From: an uncultured Eubacteriales bacterium
GTDB taxonomy: Bacteria; Bacillota; Clostridia; Oscillospirales; CAG-272
NCBI GenBank assembly: GCA_934434925.1
Contig: CAKSAC010000017.1
Location: 1-24,607, forward strand
DNA length: 24,607 bases
Reading direction: 5' to 3'
Below the pieces are notes generated by a model. It was given only the letters and a program-made list of their open reading frames with translations, was not told the DNA's origin and did no database searches. Positions 13,597-19,171 of the stretch are shown here, in pieces. Every line of letters begins with the position of its first letter. The stretch's first letter is position 1. A program made the translations under genes and the position numbers.

Positions 13597-13691
13597 GGAG
13601 CCTGCCGCCGCCCGGTTTTCACGCTCTGCGGCCGGGCGGGAAACGGGTTCGGGAACCGTCAGAGAAAAGCGCGGCCGGCCGGGAAAACAGA

Positions 13692-14123
13692 TCAGTGCCG
13701 GTGTTTGTGACGGGGTCCGTGCTTCGGCCGTGCGCCGAGCAGTCCGCCGCAAATCGACGCTGCCAACATGCCGAGACAGGAAAAAAGAGCCCGGGCAGGA
13801 AGCCGGCCGCCGCCGCTGATGAGACCCGTCAGCAAAAGCGCCAACGCGAGAACGGCTCCGGCCGAGAGTCCGCAAAGAAGACCGCTTTTCCGATAAAGGC
13901 GCGCCGTCCGGAGGCCGCAAAGGAAAGAAGAAAGGAAAAGAGACGCAAAGGAGGCGGGTACCAGCAGACGGGTGGGGTCGTCGCTCTTGTACAGAAGAAA
14001 GGCGAGCATACCGAGAAAAACGACGGTGAAAAAGAGAGTAAAGAGTACCGCACGGACAAGACTTGCGGGTAAAGAACGGCTCCTTCTGTCGCCGAGCCGG
14101 GCGGCGGTCGCGGTGTGTTCCAT
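13692..14123 (-). CDS. TIGR04086 family membrane protein
   Basis: A 143-residue membrane protein with four hydrophobic segments (about residues 22-45, 55-71, 81-101 and 108-129), a charged N-terminus and a His/Lys/Arg-rich tail. The size, helix pattern and position directly after yajC fit TIGR04086, a clostridial family usually encoded between yajC and the SCIFF peptide genes. The identification rests mainly on context and topology, since the sequence is low in distinctive motifs. The ATG at 14123 follows GGGGAGG. No SCIFF (six-cysteine) peptide or its radical SAM maturase follows; lgt comes next instead. An inverted repeat ATACTG/CAGTAT lies just upstream. Confidence 0.65.
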   Translation of the reverse strand: MEHTATAARLGDRRSRSLPASLVRAVLFTLFFTVVFLGMLAFLLYKSDDPTRLLVPASFASLFLSSFLCGLRTARLYRKSGLLCGLSAGAVLALALLLTGLISGGGRLPARALFSCLGMLAASICGGLLGARPKHGPRHKHRH

Positions 14124-14140
14124 AAAAAAACCTCCCCAAA

Positions 14141-14156
14141 ATACTGTTACCAGTAT
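14141..14156. repeat. Inverted repeat upstream of the TIGR04086 gene
   Basis: ATACTG (14141-14146), TTAC and CAGTAT (14151-14156) form a perfect 6-bp inverted repeat. On the minus strand the right arm overlaps a TATACT -10-like box (14157-14152), so it may be a promoter with an overlapping operator. Confidence 0.4.
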
Positions 14157-14184
14157 ATGAGGGAGGAATTTCGGTTAGAACGCC

Positions 14185-14721
14185 TCAGTCGGCTTTCTCG
14201 TCGGATACTTCGGCAACCGGCATTTCGGGAGCTGCGTCTGTTTCCGGCTCCTTGATTTCGGGGGCTTTTTCTTCGGCGGGCTTTTCAGCGGCTTTTTCTT
14301 CGGCGGGCTTTTCAGTGGCTTTTTCTTCAGCGGGCTTTTCAGCGGGCTTGCCCTCCGGAGCTTTTTTCTTTTCATTTTCCTTGGCGGCCGGCGCGGTCTT
14401 CAAGGGGCGAGTGGCATCCTCTGCCTTCACATCCACCGAACGGACGGACGATTTCAGAAAGCGGATATGCGTTTTTTCTTTGGTGGTCTCCAGCACAAAA
14501 GTTTCTTCTTTGATAGAGATAACTTTCCCGATAATACCGCCGATGGTGGTGATTTCATCACCGACTTGCAGAGAGTTGCGCATTTCATCCGCCTCTCTTT
14601 GCTGTTTCTTTTGCGGACGGATCAGGAAAAAGTAGAAAAGGGCGATCATCCCGACGATCAGGGCGATGGTAACATACGGGCTGCCGGTCGCGGCACCCGA
14701 AGAGAGCAAAAAAGCAGACAT
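14185..14721 (-). CDS. yajC: Preprotein translocase accessory subunit YajC with long repetitive tail
   Basis: A 178-residue YajC, a single-pass inner-membrane protein associated with SecDF and the Sec translocon. The core is typical: a membrane segment at about 16-35 followed by RPQKKQQREADEM, LQVGDEITTIGGIIGKV and EKTHIRFLKSSV (to about residue 98). The remaining 80 residues are an unusual Lys/Glu/Ala/Pro-rich tail with three tandem 9-residue units KPAEEKAxE (residues 129-155), encoded by 27-bp repeats. Ordinary YajC proteins end near residue 90-120. The ATG at 14721 follows AGGAGG; the longer frame to 14871 reads through the promoter. The gene has its own promoter and precedes the TIGR04086 gene, the normal clostridial order. 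Confidence 0.92.
   Translation of the reverse strand: MSAFLLSSGAATGSPYVTIALIVGMIALFYFFLIRPQKKQQREADEMRNSLQVGDEITTIGGIIGKVISIKEETFVLETTKEKTHIRFLKSSVRSVDVKAEDATRPLKTAPAAKENEKKKAPEGKPAEKPAEEKATEKPAEEKAAEKPAEEKAPEIKEPETDAAPEMPVAEVSDEKAD
14263..14343 (-). repeat. 27-bp tandem repeats in the yajC tail
   Basis: GGCTTTTTCTTC recurs at 14263, 14290 and 14317, exactly 27 bp apart. In the minus-strand frame each unit encodes KPAEEKAxE. The multiple-of-three period keeps the frame, so copy number could vary without breaking the gene. Confidence 0.85.
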
Positions 14722-14750
14722 TTGATAATCCTCCTGTTTTAATCCTGTCC

Positions 14751-14779
14751 AGTATAACATAAAACGCCGGTTATTACAA
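14751..14779 (-). promoter_or_regulatory. Promoter of yajC
   Basis: On the minus strand TTGTAA (14779-14774), a 17-bp spacer and an extended -10 TGTTATACT (TATACT at 14756-14751) lie 30 bp before the ATG. Confidence 0.8.
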
Positions 14780-14810
14780 GAGGGGCCGGAAAAGTTTCCC
14801 GAAAACCACG

Positions 14811-14839
14811 AAAAAAGCACTTCATGCGAAGTGCTTTTT
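14811..14839 (-). terminator. Terminator between putP and yajC
   Basis: GCACTTC (14817-14823), loop ATGC and GAAGTGC (14828-14834) form a hairpin with A6 before and T5 after. It can act in both directions; on the minus strand it ends the putP transcript. Confidence 0.85.
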
Positions 14840-14867
14840 GGTGATTCCGGACGGAAAGGAAGAAAAA

Positions 14868-16355
14868 TCAATCCATGGCGGCGGCCCGGTCGTAGATGTC
14901 GGTCACTTCTTTGCCGGGGTTTTTCCCAAGGAGCGTGGCTATCACCGCGCAGGCGGCTCCGACCAAAAAGCCCGGCAGGATTTCATATATCCCGGTCGAA
15001 GAGAAGAGGATGAGCCAAAGTACATCGGTCAAGGCCCCGCCCACAACGCCGGCGATTGCGCCGACATAGGTGAATCTGCGCCAGAAGAGCGAGAGGATGA
15101 TGACCGGGCCGAAGGCGGCACCGAAGACGCCCCAGGCTTTTTCCACCAGTTCCATAATGGCCTGCGCGCCGCGCCCGCCCGAGGCGGCGATGATGTAGGC
15201 GACGACCGAAACCAGAAGGACAATGCCCCTGCCTACCCACAGGATCTCCTTTTCGGAAGCGTTCTTGCGGAAGAACGGACGGTAGATATCCGAAGTGAAA
15301 GCAGAGGACGCGACCAGTAACTGGCTGTCCGCTGTGGACATAGAGGCCGCCATAATGGCCGCCAACAGGACTCCGGCGATCGTAGCGGGGAAGAGATCTC
15401 TTGCCAGCCTGATGAAGACCGTCTTTTGCAGGTCTTCGGTAAGCAGTTCATTGCCCACCAGCATCCGGCCAAAGTAGGCGATCAGGCAGACAGCGGCAAG
15501 AGAGAGCACCACCCAGACGCTGGCGACAATCGCGCTCTTTTTGACCATTTTCGGGTCTTTGATCGACATAAACCGGACGATGATATGCGGCATGCCGAAA
15601 TAGCCGAGACCCCATGCAAGACCGGATACGATATCCTGCCAGGAGGACGAGAAGAGACTTTCACCGAACGCATAGCGCGTACCGCTCCGGCCGATAATGA
15701 CTTCGGCAAGTTTGGAAGTGTCCAGATCCTTTGTCAGGCTGATGACAATGGGGAGCGCCAGTACGGCGACCAGCATCAGAAGCCCCTGGAAGAAGTCTGT
15801 CCAGCAAACGGCCTTATACCCGCCGAGGAAGGTATAGAGGATGATGATGGAAGCGAAGATCAGCATGGCCAGCTCTTCGGAAAGAGAGGGGAAAATCGTC
15901 GTGAAAACCGTTGCGCCGGCCACAAACGCCGAGGCGACATAGACCGTGAAACTTGCAAGAAAAATGATGGCGCAGATGACCTGCAACGTGCGGTTTTTCG
16001 TGGCAAAGCGATTGGAAAGATACTGCGGCAGGGTGATGGAATCGTTGGCCGCCTCGGAGAAGCAGCGCAATCTGCGCGCAATCAGAATCCAGTTGGCAAT
16101 CGTTCCGAGACACAGGCCGATCCCGATCCACATCTGCCCGAATCCGAAAGCCAGGATCGAACCCGGCAGCCCCATCAGCAACCAAGCCGACATATCGGAA
16201 GCCTGCGCCGACATCGCCGTGACCCACGGCCCCATGGCGCGGCCGCCGAGAAAATATTCCTTCTCGCCGACGCTCTTTTCCCGGACAAAGAAATAGATGC
16301 CGATCCCGAGCATGATACAAAAATACAGGACAAACGCGATAATTTCACCAGTCAT
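14868..16355 (-). CDS. putP: Sodium/proline symporter PutP
   Basis: A 495-residue integral membrane transporter of the sodium:solute symporter family, close in length to E. coli PutP (502). It has about 13 hydrophobic segments and typical PutP blocks: YFLGGRAMGPWVTAMSAQAS near residues 34-53, SDMSAWLLMGLPG at 53-65, the FTVYVASAFVAGA segment near 135-147 and SMSTADSQLLVASS in the second half (Ser-rich Na+ site). It imports proline with Na+. The ATG at 16355 has only a weak GAAAGTG site. Its own promoter lies upstream, and a TetR regulator is encoded immediately before it on the same strand. Closely related carriers for other solutes cannot be excluded. Confidence 0.92.
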   Translation of the reverse strand: MTGEIIAFVLYFCIMLGIGIYFFVREKSVGEKEYFLGGRAMGPWVTAMSAQASDMSAWLLMGLPGSILAFGFGQMWIGIGLCLGTIANWILIARRLRCFSEAANDSITLPQYLSNRFATKNRTLQVICAIIFLASFTVYVASAFVAGATVFTTIFPSLSEELAMLIFASIIILYTFLGGYKAVCWTDFFQGLLMLVAVLALPIVISLTKDLDTSKLAEVIIGRSGTRYAFGESLFSSSWQDIVSGLAWGLGYFGMPHIIVRFMSIKDPKMVKKSAIVASVWVVLSLAAVCLIAYFGRMLVGNELLTEDLQKTVFIRLARDLFPATIAGVLLAAIMAASMSTADSQLLVASSAFTSDIYRPFFRKNASEKEILWVGRGIVLLVSVVAYIIAASGGRGAQAIMELVEKAWGVFGAAFGPVIILSLFWRRFTYVGAIAGVVGGALTDVLWLILFSSTGIYEILPGFLVGAACAVIATLLGKNPGKEVTDIYDRAAAMD

Positions 16356-16402
16356 GATCTTTTCACTTTCTTTTTTTGAAGTTTTCTGAAAAATGCTTTA
16401 CT

Positions 16403-16431
16403 ACTATAACACAATCAAAAGCAGAATACAA
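16403..16431 (-). promoter_or_regulatory. Promoter of putP
   Basis: On the minus strand TTGTAT (16431-16426), a 17-bp spacer and an extended -10 TGTTATAGT (TATAGT at 16408-16403) lie about 50 bp before the ATG. Confidence 0.75.
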
Positions 16432-16461
16432 TACAGAACGCAGTATAGACCGAATTCTGTA
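16432..16461. promoter_or_regulatory. Inverted repeat upstream of the putP promoter
   Basis: TACAGAA (16432-16438) and TTCTGTA (16455-16461) are perfect 7-bp arms with a 16-bp spacer, adjacent to the -35 box. It is a candidate operator, possibly for the adjacent TetR protein (inference). A second symmetrical element GCAAA-A-TTTGC follows near 16471-16481. Confidence 0.4.
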
Positions 16462-16558
16462 CCGATGTGCGCAAAATTTGCAAAATTGCATGGATATATA
16501 AGCATTTATAGACTGTACGAAACATAAAAATATAAGCAGAAAAAAAGAGGAACAAAAA

Positions 16559-17155
16559 TTATTTTTTCCGGAAAGACTCCAAAAACATCGGCAACACGCC
16601 GGAAGCATACTGCCGGAGAGGATAGGACCCGTCGCAGATACACCAGTCGTAAATCATCCCCCATTCGCAAAGCGTATAGATTTTGGACAATTCGTTGACC
16701 GACATATCGTTGCGGATTTCGCCCTTTTCCTGTCCGCTCAGAATCACGTTCCGCAAAACGCGGTAATATACACGCGAGTGATCCATCAGATGCTTTTCGC
16801 CGCGCGTGATGAGCTGGGAAGAAAAGAGCCGCGCCAGCAGTTCCGGCGAAACCGATTCCTCGATCATCGAAAAAAGCTCGCGGTTCAGATACAGCAAGAT
16901 ATCAACGGCGTTCTGCGTTTCGTCGATGCGCGGCATGAGTTCTCCGTATTTTTCATCAAACAAAAGAGAGAGCGAACCGAGCAGGGCATCCTTCCCGTCG
17001 AAATAGTGGTAAAAGGAACCCTTTGACGTGCCGGATTCCGCAACGATGTCTTCCACGGTCGTGCCGTCATAACTCTGTTCATAGAAGAGTTTCCACGCCG
17101 CCGCGACGATCTTCTTTTTGGTGGTCTTATCTTTTTTGGGCGCGCGATCCCGCAT
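16559..17155 (-). CDS. TetR/AcrR family transcriptional regulator
   Basis: A 198-residue regulator. The N-terminal helix-turn-helix (about residues 12-58) shows KKKIVAAAWKLFYEQSYDGTTVEDIVAESG followed by SKGSFYHYFDGKDALLGSL, a very typical TetR DNA-binding domain. The ligand domain is unassigned. The ATG at 17155 follows GGAGG. It is encoded upstream of putP on the same strand but separated by about 200 bp with a separate putP promoter, and it is divergent from the Gfo/Idh/MocA gene. Either could be its target. No terminator is evident between it and putP. Confidence 0.92.
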   Translation of the reverse strand: MRDRAPKKDKTTKKKIVAAAWKLFYEQSYDGTTVEDIVAESGTSKGSFYHYFDGKDALLGSLSLLFDEKYGELMPRIDETQNAVDILLYLNRELFSMIEESVSPELLARLFSSQLITRGEKHLMDHSRVYYRVLRNVILSGQEKGEIRNDMSVNELSKIYTLCEWGMIYDWCICDGSYPLRQYASGVLPMFLESFRKK

Positions 17156-17196
17156 AGGCCGATCCTCCGTACCGGTTTTTACAGATATTCTACCGC

Positions 17197-17225
17197 ATTA
17201 TATCACAGAAAGCCCGGCAAGGCAA
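17197..17225 (-). promoter_or_regulatory. Promoter of the tetR gene
   Basis: On the minus strand TTGCCT (17225-17220), a 17-bp spacer and an extended -10 TGATATAAT (TATAAT at 17202-17197). Confidence 0.65.
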
Positions 17226-17279
17226 GTGTCACTTTCCGAAAGGCCCGGCCCGCTTTTGAAAGGCCCCGGTCTCCGGGAT

Positions 17280-17302
17280 CGGAGGCGGCCTCCGGCCTTT
17301 TT
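17280..17302 (+). terminator. Terminator-like hairpin in the divergent intergenic region
   Basis: CGGAGG (17280-17285), loop CGG and CCTCCG (17289-17294) are followed by GCC and TTTTT (17298-17302). No plus-strand gene lies upstream for it to terminate, so its role is unexplained. Confidence 0.4.
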
Positions 17303-17369
17303 ACGCCCGATAGCCGGAAAAATGAGCAAAAAGCACAAAAAAGACCCCCTTTTTTTTTCGGATATGGGA

Positions 17370-17398
17370 TTGCATTCTATACCGCGATTGTGTATAAT
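17370..17398 (+). promoter_or_regulatory. Promoter of the Gfo/Idh/MocA gene
   Basis: TTGCAT (17370-17375), a 17-bp spacer and a perfect TATAAT (17393-17398). Confidence 0.8.
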
Positions 17399-17454
17399 CA
17401 AAACAGTGATACCCGAGCCTGTTATGAAACCAAATTGACAAGGAGTTGCTCATT

Positions 17455-18759
17455 ATGGAAAAGAAAAGATACGCGCATGTAGGGATCGGCGGACGCGCGA
17501 GAATGTATTATCACGCGCTGACCACTACATACAAGGACACGGCGGAGCTTGTCGCATTCTGCGATATCAACCGCACGCGCATGGAATATGCGAACGAGAT
17601 CATCAAGGATCAGTTCGGATACCATGAGGTCCCGATGTACGGTGCGGACGAATTTGAAAAGATGATCGTCGAAACCAAGCCGGATACGGTGATCGTGACT
17701 TCCATTGACCGGACCCACCACAGATATATCATCAAAGCCATGGAAATGGGGTGCGATGTCATTTCCGAAAAGCCGATGACGACCGACGCAACCAAATGCC
17801 AGCAGATCATCGACTGCATCGAAAAGACGGGCAAGCATCTGCGCGTTACCTTCAACTACCGGTATGCGCCGCACAACACCAAGCTCCGCGAGCTGATCAT
17901 GAACGACACCATCGGTAAGGTGACGCAGGTCCATTTCGAGTGGATGCTCAATACTTCACACGGGGCCGACTATTTCCGCCGGTGGCACAGAGATAAGAGA
18001 AACAGCGGCGGGCTGCTCGTCCACAAGGCGACCCACCACTTTGACCTTGTGAACTTCTGGCTCGGCACGTATCCGAAGCGCGTCTTTGCTTTCGGCGACC
18101 TGAAATTCTACGGGCGTGAAAATGCCGAAGAGCGCGGCGTGACCAAGTTCTATTCCCGCGTATACGGGCAGGAGAACGCCAAAGGCGATCCGTTTGCGCT
18201 TGTGATGGAAGGGAACCAGGGGCTGGAAAGGCTCTACCTGAACGCCGAAAAGGACGACGGATATATCCGTGACCAGAGCGTGTTCGGAGACAATATCAGC
18301 ATTGAGGATACCATGAACGTGCTGGTACAGTATCAGAGCGGCGCGCAGATGTCCTATTCGCTGAATGCATACTCCCCGTGGGAAGGTTTCCGCGTTTGTC
18401 TGACGGGAACCAAAGGGCGTGTGGAATTGCAGGTCGTGGAAGCCGTGTATATCAACGGCCAGGGCGCGTCTTCCAATGAAGGCGTTGTCAGAGGCAAAAA
18501 GATCACGGTTTATCCGATGTTCGGCGATGCCTACGATGTGCCGATTCCCGAAGGCGTCGGCGCTCACGGCGGCGGTGACGAGGTCCTTCTGAACGATATG
18601 TTCGGAGTGCCTGAATATGACCCGTTCCACAGAGCGGCCTCTCATGTGGACGGCGCGATGAGCATTCTGACCGGTATCAGCGCCAACAAGTCGATTGCGA
18701 CGGGGATGCCGGTAGACGTTTTGTCTCTGGTTGATATCCCCGGCGTGAAAAAGAGATAA
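17455..18759 (+). CDS. Gfo/Idh/MocA family oxidoreductase
   Basis: A 434-residue NAD(P)-dependent oxidoreductase of the glucose-fructose oxidoreductase/inositol dehydrogenase type. The N-terminal Rossmann fold begins YAHVGIGGRARMYYHAL, a variant of the GxGxxG loop, followed by CDINRTR (cofactor specificity region). The family EKPMTTD motif lies near residues 104-110 and FNYRYAPHN near 132-140. In the catalytic C-terminal domain, GGLLVHKATHHFDLVNFWLG carries the conserved His/Asp pair. The substrate (a sugar, inositol or glycan-derived compound) is unknown and no sugar genes are adjacent. The ATG at 17455 follows AGGAG at 17441-17445; a TTG at 17446 lies right on that site. The gene is monocistronic, with a strong promoter and terminator. 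Confidence 0.93.
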   Translation: MEKKRYAHVGIGGRARMYYHALTTTYKDTAELVAFCDINRTRMEYANEIIKDQFGYHEVPMYGADEFEKMIVETKPDTVIVTSIDRTHHRYIIKAMEMGCDVISEKPMTTDATKCQQIIDCIEKTGKHLRVTFNYRYAPHNTKLRELIMNDTIGKVTQVHFEWMLNTSHGADYFRRWHRDKRNSGGLLVHKATHHFDLVNFWLGTYPKRVFAFGDLKFYGRENAEERGVTKFYSRVYGQENAKGDPFALVMEGNQGLERLYLNAEKDDGYIRDQSVFGDNISIEDTMNVLVQYQSGAQMSYSLNAYSPWEGFRVCLTGTKGRVELQVVEAVYINGQGASSNEGVVRGKKITVYPMFGDAYDVPIPEGVGAHGGGDEVLLNDMFGVPEYDPFHRAASHVDGAMSILTGISANKSIATGMPVDVLSLVDIPGVKKR

Positions 18760-18788
18760 ATCCCCGGCGCGCTTTTTGCCGGCATGAA

Positions 18789-18816
18789 ACGGGTACCTTT
18801 CGGGGTACCCGTTTTT
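18789..18816 (+). terminator. Rho-independent terminator of the oxidoreductase gene
   Basis: ACGGGTACC (18789-18797) pairs perfectly with GGTACCCGT (18804-18812) over a 6-nt loop, followed by TTTTT (18812-18816). Confidence 0.95.
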
Positions 18817-18821
18817 CGATG

Positions 18822-18925
18822 GCGCGGGGTGGCGGTTTTTTCGCGCGGGGTGGCGGTTTTTCCGCGCGGGGCGGCGGGTTTTTGCACGCGGGCGGCGGGT
18901 TTTGGCGCGGGAGATGTGGGGGCGG
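18822..18925 (+). repeat. G-rich tandem repeat array, about 21-bp units
   Basis: Units of the type GCGCGGGGTGGCGGTTTTTTC start at 18822, 18843 and 18864 (exact 21-bp steps), then degenerate near 18886 and 18905. No coding potential is supported; the open frames arise from the 21-bp period. A separate two-copy repeat of CCGGGCAAGACCC follows at about 18969-19001. Confidence 0.85.
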
Positions 18926-19063
18926 AGTTTTTTGCACAGGGCGCGGGGCGGAAGAGGGTTTTGACCCAGCCGGGCAAGACCCATCCGCCGGGCAAGACCC
19001 CGCCGATGAGACGAACGAACAAAAATCGCGGTTTCGGTCACGCCGAAAAAATGAAAAAAGATA
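18926..19063. other. Intergenic stretch downstream of the 21-bp array
   Basis: No gene is supported. It contains the two-copy 19-bp-spaced repeat of CCGGGCAAGACCC, then AT-richer sequence leading into the promoter at 19064. Confidence 0.4.
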
Positions 19064-19092
19064 TTGACAAGGAAAATTATTTGTGTTAAAAT
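19064..19092 (+). promoter_or_regulatory. Promoter of the flavodiiron fusion gene
   Basis: A perfect TTGACA (19064-19069), a 17-bp spacer and TAAAAT (19087-19092). Confidence 0.85.
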
Positions 19093-19098
19093 CCTAAT

Positions 19099-19113
19099 TG
19101 AGAATAATTATTA
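19099..19113 (+). promoter_or_regulatory. Fur/PerR-like operator
   Basis: TGAGAATAATTATTA matches the 7-1-7 Fur box TGATAATnATTATCA at 12 of 14 defined positions, and the PerR box TTATAATnATTATAA at 11. It lies over the expected transcription start, just downstream of the -10 box, a classical repression position. Iron- or peroxide-dependent control of the flavodiiron gene is inferred. Confidence 0.6.
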
Positions 19114-19171
19114 TTAAGCCGTGCGACCGACCGTAAAAAGCGGCGGCGGAGCGGCCGGGAAAGGAACCGAC

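Noticed and set aside
13491..13622. N-terminal extension of Lgt
   Set aside because: The extension is Arg-rich, runs through a good promoter at 13522-13550 and has no ribosome binding site, whereas the ATG at 13490 has GGAGG.
14722..14871. N-terminal extension of YajC
   Set aside because: It crosses the promoter at 14751-14779 and the terminator at 14811-14839; the ATG at 14721 has AGGAGG.
16363..16608. 81-residue minus-strand frame between tetR and putP
   Set aside because: It overlaps the tetR 3' end and the putP promoter, is rich in Cys/Ser/Ile from AT-rich DNA and has no ribosome binding site.
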